In this document: positions 49,906 to 58,202 of the stretch, piece by piece | How positions within the stretch are numbered: the first letter of the stretch is position 1 | Layout: every line of letters starts with the position of its first letter | The notes under the pieces: generated by a model | The model's database searches: none | What the model was told of the DNA's origin: nothing | The model's input: only the letters and a program-made list of their open reading frames with translations | Position numbers and translations under genes: made by a program | NCBI RefSeq assembly: GCF_003590795.1 | Contig: NZ_QYUL01000002.1 | Location: 1,605,001-1,669,000, forward strand | Origin: Azospirillum cavernae | GTDB lineage: Bacteria > Pseudomonadota > Alphaproteobacteria > Azospirillales > Azospirillaceae | DNA length: 64,000 nucleotides | Direction of reading: 5' to 3'

Positions 49906-50086
49906 ATGGGGCCGTTTCCGGGCTTTGTTCCAAGGGGGGCCGAAAAGGCGAGCGTTGGGGCGTTTTTGTCACGTTCAGGCGGCAATTTTTGCCCGATTGC
50001 GGCAAGGCTTGACCGGGTGTTAAGGTTGCCCCATCTAAGGTACGCGCGTTGGCCGCGTCCCCTTCTTGCAAACGGTCGCACGGATC

Positions 50087-50512
50087 ATGAAAGTCGAAGG
50101 CACCGGCAAAACACGCGGCAGCGGTACGGTTCGCCGAACCGGCAAGGCTGACAGCACGTCCGGCGCCGCGTTCTCCAAGCAATTGGTCAGCGAGACCAAC
50201 ACCGCCCATGGCGTGTCCGCCACCGCGTCGATGAGCGGGGTCAGCGGCGTGCTGGCGTTGCAAGAGGTGGACGCCACCGACGACGCGACCGCGCGGGCCT
50301 CGCGCGGCAAGATGCGCGCGGAAGAGATGTTGGACAAGCTGGAGGAAATCCAGCACGGCCTTTTGTCCGGCACCCTGTCCAGCCAGAGGCTGGTGGAGTT
50401 GGCCAAGGTGGTGCAGTCCCGCCGCGCTCAGGTCGATGATCCTGACCTTGCCGAAATCCTCGACGAAATCGACCTCCGCGCTCAGGTCGAACTGGCCAAG
50501 CTGACCTCCTGA
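50087..50512 (+). CDS. fliX: FliX class II flagellar assembly regulator
   Basis: 141 residues from MKVEGTGKTRGSGTVRRTG. The basic, flexible N terminus and the helical C-terminal half (RAEEMLDKLEEIQHGLLSG, LVELAKVVQSRRAQVDDPDLAEILDEIDLRA in part) match FliX. In Caulobacter FliX couples early flagellar assembly to FlbD, which activates sigma-54 promoters; three such promoters are seen in this block. FlbD itself is not in the window. The gene is divergent from flgI. Confidence 0.88.
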   Translation: MKVEGTGKTRGSGTVRRTGKADSTSGAAFSKQLVSETNTAHGVSATASMSGVSGVLALQEVDATDDATARASRGKMRAEEMLDKLEEIQHGLLSGTLSSQRLVELAKVVQSRRAQVDDPDLAEILDEIDLRAQVELAKLTS

Positions 50513-50771
50513 TCCATATTTGTGGCATGTTGGCGGTTCGGGGTTTCCTGGAAGGCTCCGTCAGCGTCTCCGCGCCGTCCATTGGCGGGCCATTTGGCCC
50601 CACCAGCGGTGGGGAGGTTGGCGGGGTTGCCTGGAAAATGGTCACAATTCTTTTTTATTCCAAGGGCTTGTTTGGCTGTTGTCGGGGCCAACCATAGGGT
50701 TGCGGTCCCGGCCTCGCCTGCCTATACTCCGCGCCGCCCGGATCACCCCTTTTTGCGCTGGATGCTTTCGG

Positions 50772-51191
50772 ATGACGTCGTCGCCGCTGCCTCAGAACTA
50801 CTCCCCGTCGGAAGACGAGGAGTTCATGAACCCGACCATGGTGGAGTATTTCCGCCAGAAGCTGGTGCGTTGGCGCGCCGAGCTGCTGGCCGAATCCACC
50901 GAGACGTTGAACAGCCTCCAGGAAGGCGGGATCCAGGAACCGGACATCGCCGACCGCGCGTCGGCGGAAACCGACCGCGCCCTGGAACTGCGCACCCGCG
51001 ACCGCGAACGCAAGTTGATCTCCAAGATCGACTCCGCGTTGGGCCGGATCGCCGATGGCAGCTTTGGCTATTGCGAGGAGACGGGGGACCCGATTTCGGT
51101 CCGCCGCCTCGACGCCCGCCCGATCGCGACGCTGAGCCTTGAGGCGCAGGAACGTCACGAACGGATGGAACGCACGCAGCGCGACGACTGA
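50772..51191 (+). CDS. dksA: DksA-type RNA polymerase-binding factor
   Basis: 139 residues from MTSSPLPQNYSPSEDEE. The coiled coil runs through YFRQKLVRWRAELLAES to RASAETDRALELRTRDRERKL, with the acidic tip expected between the helices (here the DIADRAS turn). The globular end SFGYCEETGDPISVRRLDARPIA keeps one cysteine; the other three zinc ligands are absent, as in several alphaproteobacterial DksA proteins. DksA acts with ppGpp in the secondary channel of RNA polymerase. It is separated from fliX by 260 bases. Confidence 0.92.
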   Translation: MTSSPLPQNYSPSEDEEFMNPTMVEYFRQKLVRWRAELLAESTETLNSLQEGGIQEPDIADRASAETDRALELRTRDRERKLISKIDSALGRIADGSFGYCEETGDPISVRRLDARPIATLSLEAQERHERMERTQRDD

Positions 51192-51226
51192 CCGTCGTTC
51201 CGCGCGTCGGGTCAGAAGTCAGGAAC

Positions 51227-51257
51227 ACAGCGCGCGGGGGCGTCCTCCGCGCGCTGT
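51227..51257. terminator. Bidirectional hairpin between dksA and the C1 protease gene
   Basis: ACAGCGCGCGG (51227-51237) pairs perfectly with 51247-51257 over nine bases. On the plus strand TCCGCGTTTGGG follows, so the T-run is weak. It lies between convergent stops. Confidence 0.65.
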
Positions 51258-51279
51258 TCCGCGTTTGGGACCATCCTGT

Positions 51280-52077
51280 TCAGACGATGATCCCGTAGCC
51301 TTCGCTGAAGCCCGCCTTGATGTAGTCGGCGCTGGCGTAGGCGAAGCCCTTGTCGCCCCACTTTTCGCTCCAACTGTTGCGGATGATGAAGGTGCCGTCG
51401 CGGCGATAGCCGACGACGCAGACCGCGTGTCCGCCGCCCGCCGTTTCGCGGCGGTAGCGTTCCAGTTCGCCGTCCGGCCCCGCGTTCATCCAGGCCGAAT
51501 CGGTGGTCAAGCGGGTGATGATCGGCCCGTTGGTCGCCAGCCATTTGCGCCAGACCGTCAGATTGACGCCGAGATTGTGGTAGCTGCGAATCTTGAAGCG
51601 AGCCGCCTTGGCGTAGAAATCCTGCGCCGTCCCCTGCCACAGCGACCCGTGCAGCGGCAAATCGGCTTCCAGCGCGCAGCCATACTGCCGGGCGATGTCG
51701 AGCGCCCGCTTCACCTCGGTCCCTTCCTGTTCGATGAAGGTGGTGGGGTAGCTGGTCAGCGTGTCGGTTTCCTTGTCGGCCATCCAGATGAAGCGCGGCG
51801 ACAGGTGGGTGTCGAAGCCGATGCCGCCCTTTTTGGTGAAGTGATAGCGCAGCAGCCCGTCCGCCGTGGCGAATCCAACGCAGGCGCCGGTCTGCCCCTG
51901 GTTGCTGATCGTCCAGGCGGGCGTGCGCAGATCGACCGAGTCCGGCAGCGCGCTGGAAGACAGCGCCTGCACCGTCCCAGCGTCCAGCGCCGCTTGCCAG
52001 GACCAGTCGCGCTGAGGATCGCGGGAGGGGATGCAGTTCAAAACATAGAAAGCGGATGGCTGTTGATCGATCATCAT
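51280..52077 (-). CDS. C1A (papain-like) cysteine protease
   Basis: 265 residues from MMIDQQPSAFYVLNCIPS. The catalytic set is complete: oxyanion Gln and Cys in NQGQTGACVGFATADG, His in GGGHAVCVVGYRRDG, and Asn in IIRNSWSEKWGDKG. The mature-like domain begins at SVDLRTPAWTISN; the short N-terminal part is too small for a classical inhibitory propeptide. There is no signal peptide, so it is cytoplasmic or exported by another route. It follows flgH on the same strand after about 260 bases that include a hairpin, in the middle of flagellar genes. Function unknown. Confidence 0.88.
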   Translation of the reverse strand: MMIDQQPSAFYVLNCIPSRDPQRDWSWQAALDAGTVQALSSSALPDSVDLRTPAWTISNQGQTGACVGFATADGLLRYHFTKKGGIGFDTHLSPRFIWMADKETDTLTSYPTTFIEQEGTEVKRALDIARQYGCALEADLPLHGSLWQGTAQDFYAKAARFKIRSYHNLGVNLTVWRKWLATNGPIITRLTTDSAWMNAGPDGELERYRRETAGGGHAVCVVGYRRDGTFIIRNSWSEKWGDKGFAYASADYIKAGFSEGYGIIV

Positions 52078-52280
52078 GTGCGTCCGTTGCGGTGGCGTGC
52101 CGTTATCAGGATTTTTTCCGAAAAAACTCCCTTGATGGTTGATTCGATTCGTCCGGCTGTAAAGGGGCTGTGGGGCGGCGGGGGGCAAGAAGAGGGAGGC
52201 ACGCCTTTGGCGTCGGCAGGAACCGCCCCGGCAGAAGCCGCCGCCCGGCAAGATTGACCGGGCGCGAGCGGAACGACGAA

Positions 52281-52302
52281 CAGGGGGCTGTTTCCAGCCC
52301 CC
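52281..52302 (-). terminator. Hairpin after flgH
   Basis: AGGGGGCTG and CAGCCCCCT form a perfect 9-bp stem with a 4-base loop, 33 bases after the flgH stop. Only GTTCGTCGTTCC follows on the minus strand, so termination may be partial. Confidence 0.6.
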
Positions 52303-52334
52303 TTGCCCGTGACGGCGATCCGGGTGGTTCCCGA

Positions 52335-53108
52335 TCAGAACGGCATGATGATGTCGTAGAGCTGCTGGCCGTAGCGCGGCTGCTGGACGTCGGTGATCTG
52401 GCCGCGCCCGCCGTAGGAGATGCGCGCCTCGGCGATCTTCTCGTAGCTGAGCGTGTTCTGGGCGGTGATGTCCTCGGGCCGGATCACGCCGGTGATTTGC
52501 AGGTCGCGCAGCTCGTAGTTCACGCGGACTTCCTGATGGCCCTGGATGACCAGATTGCCGTTCGGCAGGGTCTGCGTGACCAGCGCGGCGACCTTCAGCA
52601 CGATCTTTTCGTTGCGGTCCACCGAGCCTTTGCCGTCGTTCGTGGTGTCGCTCGACAGATCGACCAGGCTGGAGGCCGAGGCGCCGGTCGGCAAAACCCG
52701 GTTCAGGGTGTCGGCTTGCAGGCCGAACAGGTTGGGCATGCCCGCCTTTTCGGTGTTGGCGCGCGACCGCTTGCTCTCGTTCGCCAGCTTGGCTTGATCG
52801 TCGATGGCGATGTTGATGGTCAGGATGTCGCCGACCTTGTTGGCGCGCTGGTCCTTGAAGAATGCCTTGGCCCCGGTCCGCCACAGCGAATTCGGGTTGC
52901 GCTCAGTCGGCAGCGGCGTCGGCATCGGCAGGCTGACCGGCTGATAGCCGACCTTGGCCTGGGGATCCTGGATTTGGCTCATTTCCGGGGCCTTGCCGAT
53001 GTCGCCGATGCGCGAGGCGGCGTTGCAGGCGGTCAGCGACGCGGCGGCGGCGGCGATCAGAACCAGACGCAGGGCGGTCTTGGCGGCGGCGGTCTTGGTG
53101 GTCGTCAT
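52335..53108 (-). CDS. flgH: Flagellar L-ring lipoprotein FlgH
   Basis: 257 residues. The lipoprotein signal ends in SLTAC with Cys28. FlgH motifs include NSLWRTGAKAFFKDQRANKVGDIL, INIAIDDQAKLANES, and the C-terminal half VAALVTQTLPNGNLVIQGHQEVRVNYE (in part) with IRPEDITAQNTLSYEKIAEARISYGG. It forms the outer-membrane L-ring. It follows flgA by 13 bases in the flgFGAH operon. Confidence 0.96.
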   Translation of the reverse strand: MTTTKTAAAKTALRLVLIAAAAASLTACNAASRIGDIGKAPEMSQIQDPQAKVGYQPVSLPMPTPLPTERNPNSLWRTGAKAFFKDQRANKVGDILTINIAIDDQAKLANESKRSRANTEKAGMPNLFGLQADTLNRVLPTGASASSLVDLSSDTTNDGKGSVDRNEKIVLKVAALVTQTLPNGNLVIQGHQEVRVNYELRDLQITGVIRPEDITAQNTLSYEKIAEARISYGGRGQITDVQQPRYGQQLYDIIMPF

Positions 53109-53121
53109 GGGAGATTTCTCC

Positions 53122-53862
53122 TTAGTTCGAGGCGATGCCGGGCTTTGCCACGGCGACCATGTTGGGGCCCGCCACCGTCGCTTCGACGATGCGGTTGGAT
53201 TGGGTGTTCACGACGCGGATCACGTCGCCGCGACCACCGTCTTGCAGGGCCTTGCCCTGGGTGGTCAGCGACAGGGTGGCGGTCGACAGGGTGATGAGAA
53301 CGATGGCGCCCTTGTCCACCATGCGCGGCGATTGCAAATCGCGCAGCCGGACGGGCTGGTTGGTGGACACGCCGCGCTTGGGCGTCATGCCGATGAGTTG
53401 GGCGTCGGTGGCGGCGGTGTCGCTGCTGGTCTGATCCGCGCGGATATCCTGCCAGTCGATGTCGCCGGGGCCGATCATGTCGCCGGGAACGACGCGGCGG
53501 ACCAGCACCGGCACTTGGACCACGCCGAAGGCGCGGCCGGCGATGGGCAGGCGCACCACTGGGCGGGTGTTGGTCACGACGATTTCGGCGGCGAAACGAC
53601 CCTGAACCGCGTTGTAGTAGAGGTTTTCCACCGCCAGGCTGCCGGCGCCCTGCGGGGCGCGCAGCTCGACGGCGCGGGCGTCCAACTCCAGTTGCAGGCG
53701 GCCCACCGTGATGACGCGGGACAGCGCGTCGGACAACGCCGCTTCCACATGCGGGACGCCGTAAACCACCGCAGGCGGCTCCAGCGCGACGGCGGTCGAG
53801 ACGACGCCGGGGGCGGTCAGCAGAGCGGCGCCGAGGAGGAGGATCGACAGGCTGCGGGTCAT
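53122..53862 (-). CDS. flgA: Flagellar P-ring chaperone FlgA
   Basis: 246 residues with an N-terminal signal peptide (SLSILLLGAALLTAPGVVS). The SAF-type C-terminal part is typical: GVVQVPVLVRRVVPGDMIGPGDIDWQDIR-like sequence, then LIGMTPKRGVSTNQPVRLRDL and VRVVNTQSNRIVEATVAGP-like (here IRVVNTQSNRIVEATV). FlgA assists P-ring assembly in the periplasm. It is 39 bases after flgG. Confidence 0.92.
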   Translation of the reverse strand: MTRSLSILLLGAALLTAPGVVSTAVALEPPAVVYGVPHVEAALSDALSRVITVGRLQLELDARAVELRAPQGAGSLAVENLYYNAVQGRFAAEIVVTNTRPVVRLPIAGRAFGVVQVPVLVRRVVPGDMIGPGDIDWQDIRADQTSSDTAATDAQLIGMTPKRGVSTNQPVRLRDLQSPRMVDKGAIVLITLSTATLSLTTQGKALQDGGRGDVIRVVNTQSNRIVEATVAGPNMVAVAKPGIASN

Positions 53863-53901
53863 GGCGGCGGTTCCTGGTGTCAGAGCGTTGGGGCGGCGGC
53901 G

Positions 53902-54687
53902 TTACTTCATCTGACCGGCTTGCTGCATCATCTCGTCCGTCGTCTTGATGATCTTGGAGTTCATCTCATACGCGCGCTGGGCGGTGATGAGGGTGGTGAT
54001 CTCCTGCACCACATTGACGTTCGAGGTCTCCAGCGCGCCCTGGGTGACGCGGCCAAAGCCGGGGGCGCCGGGGTTGCCGGTCACGGACTGGCCCGAAGCG
54101 CCGGTTTCCAGGAACAGATTGTCGCCGATGGCTTCCAGACCGGCGGCGTTGGCGAAGGTGGCGAGCTGGAGCTGGCCGACATTCTGCGTGGCGGTCTGGC
54201 CGTCCAGCTTCACCAGAACCTCGCCCGACGGGTTGATCGCCACGTCGACGGCGTTGCTCGGGATGGTGATGTTGGGCTGCACCGGATAGCCGTCGGCGGT
54301 GACGATGACGCCCTCGGGCGACAGCTTGAAGTTGCCGGCGCGGGTGTAAGAGGTGTCGCCGCTGGGCATGGTGATCTGGAAATAGCCCGATCCGTTGATG
54401 GCGACGTCCAGCTTGTTGTCGGTGATGTTCAGGTTGCCCTGTTCCAGCACGCGAGCCACGGCGGCGACCCGGACGCCGGCGCCGATCTGCACGCCGGTCG
54501 GCACCACGGTGCCCGCATCCGACGAGGTGGAGCCGATGCGGCGGAAGTTTTGGTAGAGCAGATCCTGGAATTCGGCGCGCTGCTTCTTGAAGCCGGTCGT
54601 CGTCGAGTTGGCGATGTTGTTGGAGATGGTTTCGACGTTGAGCTGCTGGGCGATCATGCCGGTGGCGCCGATGGCGAGGCTGCGCAT
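53902..54687 (-). CDS. flgG: Flagellar distal rod protein FlgG
   Basis: 261 residues, the standard FlgG length. N-terminal MRSLAIGATGMIAQQLNVETISNNIANS (in part) includes the rod/hook motif; QNFRRIGSTSSDAGTVVPTGVQIG marks FlgG specifically; the C-terminal LITAQRAYEMNSKIIKTTDEMMQ is the conserved coiled-coil end. It forms the distal rod. No cleavable signal, exported by the flagellar type III system. It follows flgF by 30 bases. Confidence 0.97.
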   Translation of the reverse strand: MRSLAIGATGMIAQQLNVETISNNIANSTTTGFKKQRAEFQDLLYQNFRRIGSTSSDAGTVVPTGVQIGAGVRVAAVARVLEQGNLNITDNKLDVAINGSGYFQITMPSGDTSYTRAGNFKLSPEGVIVTADGYPVQPNITIPSNAVDVAINPSGEVLVKLDGQTATQNVGQLQLATFANAAGLEAIGDNLFLETGASGQSVTGNPGAPGFGRVTQGALETSNVNVVQEITTLITAQRAYEMNSKIIKTTDEMMQQAGQMK

Positions 54688-54717
54688 GGTGGTGTTCCTC
54701 TTCTTTGCTGGCGGCGT

Positions 54718-55440
54718 TTAGGCGGTGCGGCCCAGTTTGGTGATCATGTTGCGGATGCGATCACTCTCGTTCTCGATCATCTTCTGCGCCGACATGTAGC
54801 TGCGCTGGATCTCGATCATCTGGGTCATCTCCACAACAGGCTTCACGTTAGAACCTTCTAGCAATCCCTGTGCCACTTTCGTGTCGGCGGGGGCGGGCTG
54901 CGGCTCTTCATCGGTGACGTACAGACCAGAACCGACTTCGGTCATCAGCTGCTCGTTCTTGAAGGTGACGATGTTCAGCTTGCCCACCGGACCAAGCTCG
55001 GTGGAGACGGTGCCGTCGCCGCTGACCTTCACGTCGGACGTGCCAGCGGGCAGGGTGATCGGCTGGCCGTTGTCGGCGAGAACCGGCAACCCGCCGCCAT
55101 CCACCATCTGGCGCTGATCGTTCATCTTGAAATTCCCGGACCGGGTGTATCGGGGGCCGCTGGCGGTGTCGACCGTGAAGTAACCATGGCCGGTCAGCGC
55201 CAAATCCATCGGATTGCCCGTCTGGGTCATGCCGCCAACCGACAAATCACGCACCACGGCGCGGTCCTGAACAAAGCTGACCTTCTCGTGCATGGCCGGC
55301 TTTTCCATGAACTCGGTGAACAGCATGCGCTGGTTTTTGTAGCCGGTCGTGTTCATGTTCGCGATGTTGTTCGACGTTACTTCAAGCTGCCGTTGCAGAG
55401 CCATTTGGCGCGACAGAGCGACGTAGATCGAATTTTCCAT
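54718..55440 (-). CDS. flgF: Flagellar proximal rod protein FlgF
   Basis: 240 residues. MENSIYVALSRQMALQRQLEVTSNNIANM is represented in part by ALSRQMALQRQLEVTSNNI; the middle has DLALTGHGYFTVDTASGPRYTRSG and the end VEMTQMIEIQRSYMSAQKMIENE. It is a proximal rod subunit and the first gene of flgF-flgG-flgA-flgH, with a sigma-54 promoter about 60 bases upstream. Confidence 0.96.
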   Translation of the reverse strand: MENSIYVALSRQMALQRQLEVTSNNIANMNTTGYKNQRMLFTEFMEKPAMHEKVSFVQDRAVVRDLSVGGMTQTGNPMDLALTGHGYFTVDTASGPRYTRSGNFKMNDQRQMVDGGGLPVLADNGQPITLPAGTSDVKVSGDGTVSTELGPVGKLNIVTFKNEQLMTEVGSGLYVTDEEPQPAPADTKVAQGLLEGSNVKPVVEMTQMIEIQRSYMSAQKMIENESDRIRNMITKLGRTA

Positions 55441-55500
55441 CTTGCGGCCTCATTCTTCACACGGGGTCAGGCGGAACCGTCCGACCGGCGAAAAGGGTAT

Positions 55501-55516
55501 TGCAGGAGGCGTGCCA
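55501..55516 (-). promoter_or_regulatory. Sigma-54 promoter of flgF-flgG-flgA-flgH
   Basis: Minus-strand TGGCACGCCTCCTGCA has a perfect -24 TGGCACG and GG/GC ten bases apart; the -12 is CTGCA rather than TTGCA. It starts about 60 bases before flgF. Confidence 0.8.
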
Positions 55517-55949
55517 GTTTCCCCGACGCCCGGCGTTCCCTGGATTTTGGGCAAGGGGAGGGCGTTCCGGCCCGATGGGGCAAGGGGCGCCGGGCAGAAT
55601 CTGCCGGGATGTGGCGAGTCTTGCCGGGTTGCGCCGGGCAAGATCATCCCGTTCCCGCTGAACGCCAAACGGCGTGCGGGTGGGGTGGCGGAGTCCGGGC
55701 GCGCCGAACCCAAGGCGTTGCGCCAGACCGAGCGTCGCGGGCGACGGATGGCGTGGCGGACCTGGAATCCGGGCGGCGCGGAGGTCCGGGCTGTCCCACT
55801 CAAAAATCATGCCGACTCGGGCGGCGGGCTGTGGAATCAGCGCTCTCGCCCCGCCGCGTCGGGCCGTTGAAAGGAGTTGTTAACTATCCCAACGCTACGT
55901 TCAGGGGGATTGCGGGACCGCCCCCGCGCGCGAACACGCTCAGGATTCC
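55517..55949. other. Regulatory gap between divergent flgF and fliL operons
   Basis: No supported gene in about 430 bases. It holds a hairpin (CTTGCCGG...CCGGGCAAG near 55619-55643) and, close to fliL, TTGTTAACTATCCCAACG around 55878-55895, which has a TTAAC half-site of the CtrA type. FlbD/FliX-responsive enhancers would be expected for the flgF promoter. Confidence 0.45.
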
Positions 55950-56477
55950 ATGGCCGAACATGATGCCGGCGAGAGCGCGGCCGATGGCATGCCGCGCAAG
56001 AAATTCAGCGGCAAGAAATTGGTCCTCTTCGTCATTCTCCCGCTCGTGCTGCTGATCGGCGCCGGGGCGGGCGTCTTTTTCTCCGGCATGCTCGACAGCC
56101 TGCTTGGCAAGACGGAGGAGCACGCGGAGGAGGCGCACCCGGCGGAACCCGCCGCGCCCGACCCGCACGCCGCTCCGGTCTTCTACGACCTGCCGGACAT
56201 GCTGGTGAATTTGAACAGCGCCGGGAAGCGTCCGGCCTTTTTGAAGATCAAGATTTCGATCCAGGTGTCAAAGCCGGAGGATGTTCCGGCGATCGAGCAT
56301 GTGTTGCCGCGCATCATCGACAATTTTCAGGTTTACCTGCGCGAGCTTCGGTTGGAAGATCTGCGGGGGTCGGCGGGCATGTACCGCCTGCGTCAGGAAC
56401 TGCTGTTGCGCATCACCGCCGCCGCGCATCCGGTGAAGGTGAAGGACGTGCTGTTCAAAGAGATGCTGGTCCAGTAG
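55950..56477 (+). CDS. fliL: Flagellar basal-body protein FliL
   Basis: 175 residues: a short basic cytoplasmic end (MPRKKFSGKK), one membrane helix (LVLFVILPLVLLIGAGAG), a charged linker rich in Glu/His/Ala, then the periplasmic FliL domain with FYDLPDMLVNLNSAGKRPAFLK and ELRLEDLRGSAGMYRLRQELL. FliL stabilises stators around the motor. It heads the fliL-fliM-DUF6468-motE operon. Confidence 0.95.
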   Translation: MAEHDAGESAADGMPRKKFSGKKLVLFVILPLVLLIGAGAGVFFSGMLDSLLGKTEEHAEEAHPAEPAAPDPHAAPVFYDLPDMLVNLNSAGKRPAFLKIKISIQVSKPEDVPAIEHVLPRIIDNFQVYLRELRLEDLRGSAGMYRLRQELLLRITAAAHPVKVKDVLFKEMLVQ

Positions 56478-56508
56478 GGACCGTGGGGTTGGTGCAACGG
56501 GGCGCGGC

Positions 56509-57585
56509 ATGAGCGACACCGAAGAACTGAGCGAGGAAGAACGCCTCGCCGCCGAATGGGCGGCGTTGGCGGAGGACAGCGGCGACGTCGGCGACATGGG
56601 CGGCGGCGGCGGATCGACGCGCGTCCTCAACCAGGATGAAATCGACAGCCTTCTGGGGTTCGACCAGGGCGGCGCCGGTGACGGCGAAAATTCCGGCATC
56701 ATGGCGCTGGTCAATTCGGCGCTGGTCAATTACGAACGCCTGCCCATGCTGGAGGTGGTCTTCGACCGCCTCGTCCGCATGATGTCCACCTCGCTGCGCA
56801 ACTTCACCTCCGACAACGTCGAAGTCAGCCTGGATCAGATTTCCTCGGTGCGTTTCGGCGATTATTTGAACTCGATTCCGCTGCCCGCCATGCTGTCGGT
56901 TTTCAAGGCGGAGGAGTGGGACAATTACGGCCTGATGGTCGTCGATTCCGCGCTGATCTATTCCATCGTCGACGTGTTGCTGGGCGGTCGTCGCGGCACG
57001 GCGGCGATGCGCATCGAAGGCCGTCCCTACACCACCATCGAACGCAACCTCGTGGAACGCATGGTCCATGTGGTGCTGTCCGATCTGTCCGCCGCCTTTG
57101 ATCCGCTGTCGCCCGTGACCTTCCGGTTTGACCGGCTGGAAACAAACCCGCGCTTCGCCACCATCGCGCGCCCGGCCAACGCGGCGGTGCTGGTCAAGCT
57201 GCGCATCGACATGGAGGATCGCGGCGGACGTCTGGAATTGATGATCCCCTACGCGACGTTGGAGCCGGTTCGCGAACTGCTGCTCCAAATGTTCATGGGT
57301 GAAAAGTTCGGTCGCGACTCGATTTGGGAAACTCACTTGGCGTCTGAACTGATGGTGACGGACGTCGATCTGTCGGCGGTGCTCGACGAAGTGACGATGA
57401 CGTTGCACGATGTGTTGAATTGGCGCGTCGGCACCCGCATCTTGTTGAACGCGACTCCCGATGGGGCCATTGAGCTGCGCTGCGGCGACGTTTCGATGTT
57501 CCAGGGCCGCATGGGCCGCAAGGGCGGGCACATCGCCGTGCGGCTGGAAAAAGAACTTCCCAAGCAGGAGGTCATGCGGCTGTGA
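56509..57585 (+). CDS. fliM: Flagellar motor switch protein FliM
   Basis: 358 residues. The CheY-binding peptide LNQDEIDSLLGFDQG lies at about residues 40-54, unusually far from the N terminus because of an acidic Gly-rich extension. The middle CheC-like domain has LPMLEVVFDRLVRMMSTSLRNFT (in part), SVRFGDYLNSIP and YSIVDVLLGG; the C-terminal SpoA domain includes TMTLHDVLNWRVGTRILL and ELRCGDVSMFQGRMGRKGG. It forms the C-ring switch. The stop overlaps the next GTG start. Confidence 0.96.
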   Translation: MSDTEELSEEERLAAEWAALAEDSGDVGDMGGGGGSTRVLNQDEIDSLLGFDQGGAGDGENSGIMALVNSALVNYERLPMLEVVFDRLVRMMSTSLRNFTSDNVEVSLDQISSVRFGDYLNSIPLPAMLSVFKAEEWDNYGLMVVDSALIYSIVDVLLGGRRGTAAMRIEGRPYTTIERNLVERMVHVVLSDLSAAFDPLSPVTFRFDRLETNPRFATIARPANAAVLVKLRIDMEDRGGRLELMIPYATLEPVRELLLQMFMGEKFGRDSIWETHLASELMVTDVDLSAVLDEVTMTLHDVLNWRVGTRILLNATPDGAIELRCGDVSMFQGRMGRKGGHIAVRLEKELPKQEVMRL

Positions 57586-58202
57586 GTCCACTGATCTCTT
57601 TGATCATCGATTTGATTCTGGTCGGCCTGCTGGCGGCGACCATCGCTTACGCCATCATCCTGAACAAGCAGATCATCAAGCTGCGCGAAAGCCGTGGCGA
57701 GATGGCCGAGCTGATCCAGGGTCTGAACGACGCCATGAACAAGGCGGAAGGCGGCGTGCGCAACCTGAAGAAAACCGCGTCCGACACCGGCGAGGATCTT
57801 CAGCGCACCGTGAACAAGGCGCAGACCCTGCGCGACGAGCTGGAATTCATGATCGAGGCGGCGGACGCCATGGCCACCCGGTTGGGCACGGCGGGCGACC
57901 GCGACAATGGGCGCGGATCCGCCGCCCGCACGCCGATCAAGCCGCCTTTGGCCTCTCGTCCGCTGTCCCGTCCGTTGCCGGTCGAGACGCAGGATGATGA
58001 CGATCATGACGAGCCGCCGCCGCCCGCCCGGTTGGAAGCGCCCCGGCGGATGGCGCCGCCGCCGCTGCAAGTTGAGACGCGTGACAACGGGTCTCGTGAT
58101 TCGGCGCCGCGTGAGTCGCTGGCCCGCGAGGGGGAAAGCCTGTCCCGTGCCGAACGCGAACTGCTCCAGGCGATTGAAAACGCCGGGAAGGGGATGGGAT
58201 GA
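57582..58202 (+). CDS. DUF6468 flagellar-operon membrane protein
   Basis: 206 residues from a GTG overlapping the fliM stop (GTGA). One N-terminal membrane helix (LISLIIDLILVGLLAATIAYAIIL in part), then a coiled coil (RESRGEMAELIQGLNDAMNKAE; LQRTVNKAQTLRDELEFMIE) and a Pro/Arg-rich disordered tail ending in LSRAERELLQAIENAGKGMG. This layout is the DUF6468 family found beside fliM in Rhodospirillales. The role is unknown; by position it belongs to motor assembly. Confidence 0.85.
   Translation: MSPLISLIIDLILVGLLAATIAYAIILNKQIIKLRESRGEMAELIQGLNDAMNKAEGGVRNLKKTASDTGEDLQRTVNKAQTLRDELEFMIEAADAMATRLGTAGDRDNGRGSAARTPIKPPLASRPLSRPLPVETQDDDDHDEPPPPARLEAPRRMAPPPLQVETRDNGSRDSAPRESLAREGESLSRAERELLQAIENAGKGMG

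Noticed and set aside
49960..50000. Sigma-54 promoter for fliX around GGCAATTTTTGCC
   Set aside because: The GG and GC are eight or eleven bases apart rather than ten; it is simply a small palindrome.
55442..55870. Gene between flgF and fliL
   Set aside because: The open frame covers the sigma-54 promoter and its translation is low-complexity Arg/Gly-rich.
55878..55895. CtrA box at fliL
   Set aside because: Only one TTAAC half is present; the second half does not fit TTAA-N7-TTAA, so it is noted only as part of the gap.
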